Positions 22,880-34,000 of a DNA stretch of 64,000 nt are shown here, one piece after another. Source of the stretch: Inia geoffrensis (Eukaryota; Chordata; Mammalia; Artiodactyla; Iniidae); assembly GCA_036417435.1 (NCBI GenBank), contig CM070903.1, forward strand, positions 84,747,501 to 84,811,500, read 5' to 3'. Position numbers and translations under genes: made by a program. The stretch's first letter is position 1. Every line of letters starts with the position of its first letter. The notes under the pieces were generated by a model. That model had not been told where the DNA came from, ran no database searches, and saw only the letters and a list, made by a program, of their open reading frames with translations.

Positions 22880-23716
22880 AATCACACTCATTGTCTTCAC
22901 TTCCCCACTCCCATTCAATTACTCCCATCTGTTTCTACCTCTTACTTCTAGTACTCTGGATAATAATACCAATGACCAAATAACCTCTGCGTTGCCAAAT
23001 CCAAGTGAGCAACTCATTAAACATCTCAGAAGCACTGACAGACCAAGCCTCCATCATCCAGAAACTTCTCTCTCGTGGTTTCCATGACACCAGTCTCCTG
23101 CTTTTTTCTCTTACCTCGCTGGCTGTTTCTTCTGTCCTGTGCCCAATCTTTTTCCTCTATGAGATCTCCAAGCATTATAGTGCCTGAGGCTCACTCAATT
23201 TTCACTTCTCTACACTCTTTCCCTAAGTGATCTCAGGTAGTCCTATAACTTTGAATATCATCTATATACTGAGTACTCCCAAATTTTTATCTCCAGCTCT
23301 AGGTTCTCTTCTGGGAGCTCCAAACCTGTACATCCAACTGCTTCTTCAACATACCAACTTCATATCTAACATACATTTCAAATTTAATACACCCAAAACA
23401 GGACTCATGATTTCTCCCACCTCAAATTTCTCTCTTCCATTCTTCTCAGCGAATGCTGCCATCTACTCGAAGTTGCTCAAAACAAGTATCAAAAAGCAAA
23501 GAGTTCTCCCTTTCACCAATCCATTTCCAAGTCTTGTTCATTCTACCTCCAAAATACTTGTTAATCTTTCTACTTACTCTTCTCCATCTCCACAATCGTG
23601 GACCTAGTCCAAGGTACTGTAAACTAACCGATCTTCTAGCTTCTGCTCTTGCCCTCTTCCTCCGCTCAGCAGATTATGCTACTTTCCTTCTTACAGCCTT
23701 CAAAAGAGTTCGCATA
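22880..23716 (+). repeat. L2 LINE, ORF2 reverse-transcriptase region, decayed
   Basis: Text such as 'tctcctgcttttttctctta', 'tcatctatatactgagtact' and 'catacatttcaaatttaata' follows the L2 ORF2. In frame with 'EYHLY', the catalytic YADD position reads YTEY at 23265-23276, followed by SQIFIS. It is an inactive ancient copy. A SINE interrupts its right end. Confidence 0.7.
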
Positions 23717-23729
23717 AAAACTAAATTCC

Positions 23730-23939
23730 GCGCTTCCCTGGTGGCGCAGTGGTTGAGAGTCCGCCTGCCAATGCAGGGGACACGGGTTCGTGCCCCGGCC
23801 CAGGAAGATCCCACATGCCGCGGAGCGGCTGGTCCCGTGAGCCATGGCCACTGAGCCTGCGCGTCCGGAGCCTGTGCCCCGCAACGGAGAGGCCACAACA
23901 GTGAGAGGCCCGCGTACCGCAAACAAAACAAAACAAAAC
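23730..23939 (+). mobile_element. CHR-type SINE, short form, (AAAAC)n tail
   Basis: Near-consensus short copy. 'aaaactaaattcc' at 23717-23729 and 23940-23952 is a perfect 13-base target-site duplication. Confidence 0.97.
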
Positions 23940-23952
23940 AAAACTAAATTCC

Positions 23953-24839
23953 TAAGAACGGCTTCACCTGCTCCTACCTTTGAAAGAACATACAAAACCA
24001 AAAATATACACTCCATGATAATATCTCTGGACAGTAAAACTATGGATGCTTTTCCTCATTTTTCTTGTATTTTTAAATTTTTCTATGATGAATACCTACT
24101 ACTTGCTTATTAAGAAAGAGGAAATTATATTGCTGATTACTACATAATATTATATATTCTTACATGTTAAGGAGAAAAGGGAATGGAAAATTGTAGTTAC
24201 AACTCCGTAACTGTTACAAGCTTAGAAGAAAACAGTAGCAAACAAATATCAAAATTCTAAGAATGAGGTGTCAGGGCTGTAGAATTACTGGTGATATTTT
24301 CCCTCAACATAATTACATTCACAACAGAAAAAAAAAAAGGTTATGAGATAAACCTCATTGTCTTCTGCAACCTGGCCGCAACCCACCAAAGCAGCCTTTC
24401 ACTCCCACCCCGCACTGTCTCACACCTCTGGTGCTTTAACTCGGGCACCATCTCTAGAGTATCCTCCAACCTTTCTAAATCCTACTCATCCTTCACGGTG
24501 GAAGGAGACGGTAGGCAAGCCGACAGGTTGGAAAAAGATTCCAGGATTCTTGCTGATAAATCCACAACTTGCCGGTGCTGGGGCCAAATCTCGTCTCCAA
24601 TCCCATCGCAGGCCACCAGGTTTAACGTGCTAAAAGCTCCCGCCAGTGGGGCCCAGGGGACCCCCATCCCCTCAGGGAGCGCGGTTCCCCTTAAAAAAAG
24701 ACACCTCTCACACACCCAAATTCCAGGTTCCCGCTGCGGAGACTTCCCCGGCACACACACTCACCCCGGACCCAACCTCCTCCTTCGGATCCTCTCCTCT
24801 CGTCAGTCACCCGCCCCCTCCCTCCCTCCCCTCAACCAG
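23953..24839. other. Non-coding flank of the CpG island
   Basis: AT-rich to about 24340, then increasingly GC-rich toward the island. No exon or clear repeat. A long plus-strand open frame running into the island is judged fortuitous. Confidence 0.5.
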
Positions 24840-25260
24840 GGTGCCAGCGCGTCCGGCGGGGTGGGGGAAGGGCGCGCACGTGCCCGCGCCGCCCCCGCGC
24901 AGACAATGCCCGGGAGAACGGAGCGCGCGCCCGGCGGTCCCATCCCGCTCCCGCCAACACTCACCCTTTTTCCGGGTCTCCGGCTGAAGCGCAGGCCCCG
25001 CCGGGCGCCGCGAGAGGGCACGGGGGAGGGGAGGCAGCGGGCCAAGCCCCGTGGAGCCGCCCCGCCACGAGGGCCCAGCGACCCCGGAGCCCGCGGAAGC
25101 ACACTGCTCGGCAGAGCCCGTCCGACCCGTCTGGCTCGGACGTCACCAGCAAGGGCGGTGGCGACGCGCGCGGTTCCGGGGGAGGAGTTCGCAAGGCTGT
25201 GGGCGGGGCCGGGGCGGGGTTGAGGCTGTCTTAGACTCTCACCCCGGGCCGGGACGCGCT
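24840..25260 (-). promoter_or_regulatory. YEATS2: CpG island promoter, probably YEATS2
   Basis: By far the densest CpG stretch in the window. Visible elements: overlapping GC boxes (gtgggcggggccggggcggg, about 25199-25218), a CRE-like TGACG on the minus strand within 25139-25146, an ETS-type CCGGAA on the minus strand at 25174-25179, and an E-box CACGTG at 24877-24882. No TATA box was seen. The GC boxes lie upstream of a minus-strand exon, so transcription most likely goes left from about 25150-25200. Assignment to YEATS2 rests on conserved gene order (KLHL24 then YEATS2, same strand). A divergent plus-strand transcript is possible. Confidence 0.7.
24965..25190 (-). other. YEATS2: Probable noncoding first exon of YEATS2
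   Basis: On the minus strand the island holds GC-rich transcript-like sequence ending 'gacccggaaaaagg' followed by a consensus splice donor gtgagtg (GT at 24963-24964). No credible coding start lies upstream of the donor, fitting a 5' UTR exon. YEATS2 is the scaffold subunit of the ATAC histone acetyltransferase complex and reads acetylated histone H3 through its YEATS domain. The gene name is inferred from neighbourhood only, because no YEATS2 coding exon could be found in the window. The 5' boundary is approximate. Confidence 0.5.
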
Positions 25261-27045
25261 GGCCCGCACTGCCCAGGCCTGACCCGCTACCTGGGGAGCA
25301 TGGGCGCCGGGTCTGGTAAAGGCACCATCATATATTATTTTCCTCCTTAGAGAAAGATGGCGAGTTCCAGCTCAAAGACAGAATATTCATTCTGCCGGCA
25401 TTTATGAAGCTTCTACAGCAAGGACCACAGTAGCTATGATTTTTGTATGTGTCATCTTGTACCAACCTTTGTGCTCTCTGCTAGGGATACAAATAACTAT
25501 AGTTATTACTAACCTATTTTACAGATGCAGAAACTGAGGCTCGGAAAGGTTATCTAGGTCATACAACTAGTGAGTAACAATCCAACAAGTACTGTTTTCC
25601 ACCTAAATATCTCTTGAGCCCAACCTTCCCTTTCCTTCTCCCTGTACCACCCTACAGTAGACCCCATCATCTCTCTGCCCAAGGCCACTGTAGCCTCCCA
25701 TGTGGTCTCCAGGTATCTTTCTGTCCCCCTCCAATCTGTTTTCCTCACTATGTAAAGATTTACCATTGGAATTACCAAGGTCTAGAGGGGGTTCACTTTA
25801 TAATTTTTTTTTCACTTTATGTATATGTTATCAATTTTTTGGATGTGTTTAATAAAAATATTTTAAAGGATTTACTCCTATATCTCCAATTGCAAGCCCA
25901 GTGCATTGCACATAGTATGCACTCAAAAAGTATTTGTTGAATAAATGAATACTAGGGCCAGGAACTTACTCCAAAGCCCTGCATGATAAGGGAATATAGA
26001 GATTTATAAAATGTCACTGTTGGCCTCTTGACCTTAGTGTCTACTAAGGGTAAAGGCAGATTAACAATATATGTTCAACAAATTTTTTGTGTGTTTCTAT
26101 TCTATGTCCTGGCACTGTGTGCCCAGCACTATGTTAGATACTGAGAATCAGAAATGAACAAAACAGTTTCTGCCCTTGTGAAATTTACTGTCAGTCTAAT
26201 CTGAAAGGCCAGGAAAGGACTCTCTTAGCTTTAAGCTAAAACCCAAAGAGAGAATGGGAATTGGGGAAATAAAAATAAATTTCATGGAGAAAGAGGTAGG
26301 GTAAGTGGTCAGCATGGGCATGTCTGTATTCTCCTACTTTGGGGGTCTAACCCTGAAGCAGGGGCTTAGAAATATCCAGCTGAGTGTGGAGGAGGCTAGA
26401 AGCCCACTTCTCCTGGCCCAGCTTGGAAGGCTGCCCAATTCTGGCAGAAGTCTCACATTGATCAGGGCTTAGGAGCAGACAGCAGCATTAGTGAGAAAGA
26501 GGAATCTGAGATAGTGCTGCTGGGTGTCCACAATTTGCAGATGGTGTGCCAGGAACCCAGACTTCTCTTATGCCTTCTGCTAGGCAAGCAGAAAGCATGG
26601 GTGAGAGCCATGGACAGGCCAATGGGCACTGTGCCAGGGGCCAGGTGACCCTAAACCAGAGGCCTTATGGTGGACTAATTGGCAGGTAATGATGTGGCTA
26701 AGACCCCAAGGATGGGCAGAGCTAAAAACCCCGGCAAGAGTTGAAGTGCCCCCAGGTCAGCTGGTGAGAGGAGCAGGGATGAAGGAGTCGGGATGGGAAG
26801 GTGAGACGTCAGACTCTCAAGGTGCTGAAGCAACAGATCATGAGCTTGACAGCCAACAACCTCAGCAGTTGATGCCAGTAGGGCCCTGGTGACCAGGTGT
26901 GACTAGGCACATGGCTGCAAAGGCCAGTGAGGACCCAGGCTATGGCTCACATCTCTGCACACAGATCTGAGACCCCTCTGGCCACTCCCTCGAAGCTTCC
27001 CTTTGATCCCACAGGCCATCTTGGGAAGTCAAGAGTGGGGAGGGG
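25261..27045. other. Intergenic; MIR and L2 fragments
   Basis: MIR core at about 25495-25575 (attttacagatgcagaaact, gaggctcggaaaggtt), L2 3' end at about 25880-25950 (cacatagtatgcactcaaaa, tatttgttgaataaatgaat), and an L2/MIR-like piece at about 26060-26210. Nothing else is recognisable; no gene. Confidence 0.6.
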
Positions 27046-27254
27046 GGCTTCCCTGGTGGCGCAGTGGTTGAGAGTCCGCCTGCCAATGCCAGGGACACGG
27101 GTTTGTGTCCCGGTCCAGGAGGGTCCCACGTGCCGTGGAGCCATGGCCGCTGGGCCTGCGCGTCCGGAGCCTGTGCTCTGCAACAGGAGGGGCCACAGCA
27201 GTGAGAGGCCCGCATACCGCAAAAAAAAAAAAAAAAGATTTAAAAAAAAAAAAA
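27046..27254 (+). mobile_element. CHR-type SINE, short form
   Basis: 'agtggggagggg' at 27034-27045 and 27255-27266 is a perfect 12-base target-site duplication. Compared with the other short copies it lacks about ten bases around the 'gagccatgg' block. Confidence 0.95.
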
Positions 27255-27469
27255 AGTGGGGAGGGGTAAGTTCTGATAGGACTACAACTTTCAATTGACT
27301 GAATATTTACCCAAAATGAGATGGTTTAAGACCATATAACTTTCACTGACAAGTTTTTTTTTCCCCAGAGTATTTTTTTTAATCGAATGAAAGATTCTTG
27401 AAATGCTATATAGAGCTTTACGATTTTCAAAAGTTTCACACACGTGATTTCATGTAATTCCATAATAAC

Positions 27470-27745
27470 CCTCTTCCCCCCCTACCCCTATATTGCCTCT
27501 CCCCCTTCCCTTTCCCCACTGGTAACCACTAGTTTGTTCTCTGTATATGTGAGTCTGCTTCTTTCTTGTTTTATTCACTAGTTTGTTGTATTTTTAAGAT
27601 TCCACATATAAATGATATCATACAGTGTTTGTCTTTCTCTGTGTGACTTATCTTACTTAGCATAATGCCCTCCAAGTCCGTCCATGTTGCTGCAAATGGC
27701 AAAATTTCATGGCTGAGTGAAATTTTATGGCTGAGTAGTATGGCA
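27470..27745 (-). repeat. L1 fragment, end of ORF2/3' UTR
   Basis: Complement of L1: 'ccactggtaaccactagttt', 'aagattccacatataaatga', 'gactta tcttacttagcata' type text. The minus frame at 27571-27804 is ORF2 tail with gaps. Old copy. Confidence 0.75.
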
Positions 27746-27889
27746 AGCTTAAATTTAGCCCGCTCCCCAACAGGAATGAAAACCCACCAGAAAGTTTTCA
27801 TCATTTAAAGAGAAATAACAGCTACGTATTTGTATACATACGCACACAGTGTGTACCTTTCAGTAACAGAAATAAGCTCTATGAAGCAA

Positions 27890-28860
27890 ATGGGCAGGGT
27901 GCTAAGAGAGCACAGCACAGGGGGACCAAATTTAATATGGAGGTAGAAAAAACCTCCCTGAAAACATATTAAGTGAAACTGAAAGCAGTAGGAGCTGTCA
28001 GGTCACAATAAAGCCTAAGACAAAGTGAGAGAAGTTCAGGTTAACCTAAGAGCAGAGTGGCTGGGTTTGGGACTGAGTCAGGCAAGAACAAGATCGCAGG
28101 TAGGTGGTGTTAAGCTTTTTATCTTTACCTTAAGAACAACAGGAAGTCATCAAAGTGTTTTAAGCAGGGGAGTAATGTACTCAATTTGCCCTATTAAGGT
28201 AATATATTTGACCTAGCAAATGGGTGGGGAATGACTGGAGGGGTGTGTGAACAAAGCAGCAGCCACACAGTTGGAAGGCAATTTGATCATCCAGGTGAAA
28301 AATGAGGGTACCTTACAGTGGGCAGCGGAGATGGCGGGAAGCAGAAAGATTCAAGAATTGTGGAGAATATACCGAGAGACTCGGTAATGAACTGGGAAAA
28401 GACAAGGAAAGTGAGAAAAAGCAGCCCCAGCCTTCAAGCAGATGGTGCCCTGCAGTGGAGCCCACAGCTGGAGATTGGATTTCAGGCCCCTCCTTGGCCA
28501 GGCCTCCTGCACTGGAGGGGGTTCTGGAAGGAGAAGATTAGGAGAAGAACCGAGGGGGACTGATTTCTGGAGTTGGCAGATGGTGGATGATGATGCCATT
28601 TACTGAGAGGAGAGAGACTGAAGGGAAAACAGATTTTTTATGTTGGGGGTAGTGGTGAGTGAATCAAGAATTCTTGGGACATTTTAAGTTTAAGACATCT
28701 ACCTGAAGACATTAAACAGGCATCTGTGCACACAATTCTGGGGCTCAGAGAACTGGTGGGTAGCGCTGTCAATATACCCTTGTCAACAGGTAGTTCTGAG
28801 AGCTGATGAGATTGGAGAAAAGACAGCACAGTTCAGAGGGGTTGCACAGTCACAGCCCAT
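27890..28860 (-). repeat. L2 LINE ORF2 region, antisense
   Basis: 'gtgttttaagcaggggagta', 'gacctagcaaatgggtgggg' and 'ctgaagacattaaacaggca' follow the reverse complement of L2 ORF2. Diverged; no open frame. Confidence 0.6.
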
Positions 28861-28951
28861 AATGTCACACTTTGCTTTATACAAGACAACATTCCAAATG
28901 TTGAGAGATATCACATAATAACCTGGATTTCCCCTTCTATGAAAAATCAAG

Positions 28952-29249
28952 GGACTTCCCTGGTGGGACAGTGATTAAGAATCCGCCTGCCAGTACATGG
29001 GACACGGGTTTGAACCCGTGGTCTGGGAAGATCCCACATGCCGCGGATCAACTAAGCCCGTGCACCGCAACTACTGAAGCCCGCGTGCCTAGAGCCCGTG
29101 CTCCGCAACCAGAGAAGCCACCGCAATGAGACGCTCATGCACCACAACGAAGAGTAGCCCCCGCTCGCCGCAATTAGAGAAAGCCGGCGCACGGCAGCAG
29201 ACCCAATGCAGCCAAAAATAAATAAATAAAATTTTAAAAAAGCAAAAAG
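28952..29249 (+). mobile_element. CHR-type SINE, long form
   Basis: 'gaaaaatcaag' at 28941-28951 and 29250-29260 flanks it. Ends in (aaat)n. Confidence 0.95.
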
Positions 29250-29289
29250 GAAAAATCAAGCTGTGGTAACCTGGACCCACGTTGCTATA

Positions 29290-29500
29290 ATTAGATACTA
29301 CCTAACACTATGAACCAGGCAGTGTTCCAGGCACTTCACAAATTTAATCTAAGTAACAACTTGATTTTTATGGTTCATACTTTAAGTAAGAGAAAACTGA
29401 AGCACAGAAAGGTTGAGTAACTTATCAGAGAGCTAAGAAGTGGTGGAGCTGGGTTGCAGACCCAGGCTATCTGGCACCAGGGCCTGAGGGCTTAGACACC
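29290..29500 (+). repeat. MIR SINE
   Basis: Colinear with MIR: 'gtgttccaggcacttcacaa', 'gaagcacagaaaggttgagt', 'gtggtggagctgggttgcag'. Confidence 0.75.
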
Positions 29501-31044
29501 TTGGGTGCAGCTGGGAACCTGCAATCCCATTTAGAAAAGCCCTGTTGCCTGCAGGGCATGGTCCCACCACTTCCTATTGTTTTCCTGTCCCCTGAAAACC
29601 CCATCCCAGTCTGAGCATCAGTTGCCATTTATTGTTTTATTTGCACTGCTGTTTTCTGATATTGGAGAATTATTTATCTATACCAAGTAGAATATTAAAA
29701 ATATTAAAGGCATCTAACTTCCATGGGTAAGAATTTTAAAATTATTTATTTGTGAAATTTCTGTTTGTATGTTATCTGGTCAGATAGAATTGATAAAAAC
29801 AGGTTAGTATTTAGGTTAAGTATGTATGAGAAACTCATAACTATGTTTCCGTGCTTGTGAAACAGTCACACTTCTGATATATACTTGGGATCTATCATTC
29901 CCAAGTATAAAAGATGAAAATGACACAGAGCGAAGGCAACATCATATTAAATAACTCACTTTTCAATTTCAGACAGTTTTATTTAGATAAGGTTGATCTG
30001 AGACTGAGGTCTTGGGAGACTTTGACAGTATGCTTAAACTTAGTTTCAAGTCTTGGGGGTTTGTCATAAAATATTTGTCGTATTTGTCAAAAAATACGGT
30101 TTATGTCAGTTTGGGGTCTTACAGTCTCTCAAGTGGAAGAGGGGGTGGGGTGACTTGGATCGCTCACCAGTCCCTTCCTTAGTAAAAGTGTGAGAGGAGG
30201 GAGGTGGGGGTGAATGTTAAACGTACAGTATTAATGAAAGGAAAAGCAACAATTATTAAAGTTAGTCAAGAAGGTTCTAGGAATGATGGCACTGACCCAG
30301 GAGAAGGAGCGGAAGGGAGGCTCATTCTGGGAGCTGCAGCCCCCGGCTTCTTGCAGGGCTCCACTGTAGGGGAGGGGTGGGGCAGACTGAAAGCAGCAAT
30401 CAGATAACCAAGGAAAGCCTGGGAAGGGTGGTGAGGCTCAGGCTCTGTCTGAGAGTGGGAGGGGAATCTGGCTCAGATGGACAATTTTGCTAAGCTCTGC
30501 CCCAGAGATCCCCAGGCTAGAAGTATCCTCCTGGCCTCCACCCTGGGAAGACCAACCACCCTTCCGAAGATTAACAGGGACCCCTGGAGCCCTTGTGGTC
30601 ATGAAGTTCCCCCACCAGGATGCAGTCACTAATTAGACTTCTAAAATGAGAACCTCACACGTACAGTGCCAAGCAAACTGTTAAAGTAGTTAGTGCCTGG
30701 GAATTACGCTCGGGTTGTTAAAAATAAATGATTGTCCACAACCAAGTCCAGACAAGAAACCAAACGTCTGGTTGGCCTTTTTGGATTTTGACAAAACTAT
30801 ATACCACCCTTGAAGATCTTACTGGACCCCATCCTGACCCACAAAGAAACCATGCATTGTGCTTCTCCTCTGTGTGGATTGGGCAGCCACCACAAATGCA
30901 GACTTGGGGAATGGGGAAGATGATACAAAACATTTTCATTGGTGCAAAAAAAAATGGGTATTTGCCCTAAAAGGAAACTTTCTATGGTTGGAAGTGGTGG
31001 GGTTCTCTGTATTTGTTTCATATGAAAATGGAGATGAGGAGAAC
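29501..31044. other. Intergenic, nothing recognised
   Basis: No exon, RNA gene or repeat that I can name. The open frame at 30728-30970 has no family I recognise. Confidence 0.4.
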
Positions 31045-31245
31045 TTGGAACTCTCATACGTTGCTGATGTGAATGTAAAAGGGTGCAGCCGCTTTGGCAA
31101 ACAGCTTGGCAGTTTCTCAAAATGTTAAACACAGAGTTATCATGTGTCCCTGCAGTTACACTCCTAGGCAAATACCCAGGAGAAATGAAGCATATGTCCA
31201 CACTGAATTTGTACAGGAATGTTCATAACAAAAGCATGTATCTCC
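31045..31245 (+). repeat. Old L1 ORF2-end fragment
   Basis: 'ggcaaacagcttggcagttt', 'cagttacactcctaggcaaa' and 'ggaatgttcataacaaaagc' match the L1 ORF2 C-terminus. Confidence 0.75.
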
Positions 31246-32118
31246 ATAAGGTTGTTTAAAAAAAAAAAAAAGAAGTCATCTTTGGGCACAGCCTAAAAAT
31301 ATCTGAAAATTACTTGTAAAGTTAACATAAATATACAATTTCAGCTGTAATATGACTTGATTGTGGTGGAATCTAGACAATGTAAAAAGGGGAATGTACA
31401 AAAATAGTCCTGCTTAAACTTCTGGGTCAAGCTTTAAAGGCCGAAGACTTCTGATTTTAATTTGGTTACATTTCCTTATATCTTTCATCAGCTGTTAGGT
31501 GTCTAGTTAATACAATACTGTATATACTGAAAATACAATATTTTCATTTATTGTTTATTGTTTTTAAAGTGGTTTTCTACACTACAGCTCTGTTATTAAA
31601 GATAAATAATGACACTAGTGCTAAGCTTATTAATTTGTTGACAGAATTTTTTACATACTTTAATTTTCTTGATGGTATTTACTTATATTATCCTCTGGTA
31701 GCTTTTATCATGATCTTTTCCTGGCTTCCTATTTTACGGCTCATCTGTTCTAGAAATGCTCCGCAAATGCCCTCAGTCAAGAGGTATAGTCCTGGCTGAA
31801 AACAGCCCTCATTCCCAAATATAATAAGAGACCTCTGGTGGCCTAGATGAAGCCAAAACAAATAATATTGCATATACATCAGGTTTCAAAAATCAATTAC
31901 TGCCCAGAGTGCTATCCTGTTGACCCTGATATTGGGAGGCTTATTTGGCCTTTACCATAGGGCACCCAACGACAGATTGTGGGATGTTGCCCCTGTAATC
32001 TCGGATTCTTCCAATGCAAGTGAACAGGGGATTTTAGTTGGGAAGAGTAATCTTCTATAAATTGACCTTGGCAGTGAGACATACCACCTGCATAATAAAT
32101 TTTACTCTCCAAACATCT
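31246..32118. other. Intergenic, unidentified
   Basis: Starts with a 15-base A-run at 31258. No gene. The part at 31700-32100 may be an old transposon, but I cannot name it. Confidence 0.35.
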
Positions 32119-32135
32119 CTAAACTCTTATACTTT

Positions 32136-32340
32136 TTTTTTTTTTTTTGCGGTATGCAGGCCTCTCACTGTTGTGGCCTCTCCTGTTGCGGAGCACAGGC
32201 TCTGGACGCACAGGCTCAGCGGCCATAGCTCACGGGCCCAGCCGCCCTGCGTCATGTGGGATCTTCCCCGACCGGGGCACGAACCCGTGTGCCCTGCATC
32301 GGCAGGCAGACTCTCAACCACTGCACCACCAGGGAAGCCC
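32136..32340 (-). mobile_element. CHR-type SINE, short form
   Basis: Poly-T tail at the left, head complement at the right. 'aaactcttatacttt' at 32121-32135 and 32342-32356 is a perfect 15-base target-site duplication. Confidence 0.97.
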
Positions 32341-33750
32341 TAAACTCTTATACTTTATATGGCCATTATGTTTCTCCTTCTGTGCTTACAAAATGCCTTA
32401 TTCATATGTTCAGAGTAAACTCATCCAGGTTTGGTGTCCCCAGCTGAGCAGCAGATAATGTCAGAACAGTCATAAATGTGCCTAGAGAAGAATTGTTCAC
32501 ATTATAAAAGGAACAAAAGGAGGGGAAACCGTCAGAGAGTATTCTGAGCTGCTTTGTATTCTATTCACTATAGATAACATCAACTGGAGAATTTCAGTAG
32601 TCAAGAGTTTGTGTATAGAATGAGTTTGGATCTTCATAGCCCAAAATGCAGATAATATGATTTGCTAATATTTTCTCCCATTCTGTGGATTGTCTTTTCA
32701 GTTTCTCGATGGTATCCTTTGAAGCATAGATGTTTTAAACTTTTATGAAGTCCAATTTAATTTTGACTCCTCTGCAGGGTTAGTCTTTAAGGCCAGCCTT
32801 TGAGATTTATTCTGATCCCAGGAGGGGTCTTCTTAGTGGTTTCTTTCCCTAGTTCTCACTGGTAACCTAGCTGGCCTGTGTTTGTTGACCTCTTGGAGCT
32901 CCCAGCCTTCTCTTAACTGTCTACCACCATTGTGGTGGACAGTTTGAACATCTCCACATTCTGTTAGAAATAAAGTCAGTCAGCTTTACAAGCAGGGTGC
33001 TATGCTGGGGTCGTGGGCTCTGCTCTTCTCGACCTGACTTTTTTGGTGTGGAACGTCTGCCATCCAAGTAGGGGCTGGCTGGAGGAAGGGTGCCTCTACC
33101 TCTCAGCGATACTCACCTGGAAATTAGCCTAGGCAACATGGAGCCGTGGGGGGATGCGAAATGCTGGTGGCCTGCCCTTCCCATGGAGACCTCTTTGCCT
33201 GGGAGCAGGGGAGTCTCATCTTCTTGACCACATCCACTTGGAGTGTAGCTTCTGTCATATTGAGTTGGGAGGGAAAGTGAGGTAGAGCGTGCATAGTGGT
33301 TTAAGGGCTACAGACTCTGTTCTTACTAAGTTTCAGCAGATTTTTTTGAATACATGTTTCTTTACTTATTATACACCCTTAGGATAATTTCTAGAGACTT
33401 TAAATGTTGTTATTTTTAAAATAATTTTCCCCAATTACAGTTGTTTTGCTGAGGTGGGGGACTGTGAAACTCTTCACACCACTATTCCAGAAGTAATTTA
33501 TATACTTTTGATAAAAAATGGGATCATAGCAGTTGTGGAGGTAGGGGTAGGGGTGGGGTTAGGGATAGCAGTAGCACAGTAAGTCAGGAATAAAAGATTG
33601 GGTAACAACCCCTCAGAACTTCCAGTTAGAGAACAAGAGAGAAGCAGTAGGTGTGAACAAAACCAGAAATCACTAAAGAAATTTGGAGGCTTTATAACTT
33701 CCCCATTCCTCTATTTTTCAACATATCCCTTCTGCCTCCCATACTGATAA
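32341..33750. other. Intergenic; antisense L1 piece at about 32640-32770
   Basis: 'attttctcccattctgtgga' and 'tgtcttttcagtttctcgat' are the complement of L1 ORF2. The rest is unidentified. Confidence 0.45.
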
Positions 33751-34000
33751 TCAGTCAAATAAATATTCATTACCTACTCTGTGCCTGGCACTTTGCCTGG
33801 TCCTAGGGATAGAGTTAGGTTAACAAGACAGACTTGGTCCTTGCCCTCAAGGAGTGAAAAACAAATCCGTTTGGGGAATCAGGAAAGGCATCATTGATGA
33901 GGTAGCATTTGATCTGGACTCAGAAGCAAGGAGAGGGTTATTGCTGAACTAGATTTAGACAGAAACCCAAAAGCTAATGATAAGATCAGGGAAAGTCGCT
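33751..34000 (-). repeat. L2-like fragment
   Basis: 'ctctgtgcctggcactttgc', 'ggtccttgccctcaaggagt' and 'aaaggcatcattgatgaggt' resemble an L2/MIR-class 3' region. Orientation is tentative. Confidence 0.5.

Noticed and set aside
23227..23607. 126-codon plus-strand frame
   Set aside because: Out of frame with the L2 coding sequence it overlaps.
24291..25223. 310-codon plus-strand open frame ending in the CpG island
   Set aside because: GC-rich sequence has few stops by chance. The composition is Pro/Arg/Gly-rich without a domain, and the frame crosses an AT-rich flank into a promoter.
30728..30970. 80-codon plus-strand frame considered as an old retroviral or domesticated gene
   Set aside because: No motif could be matched; too short to call.
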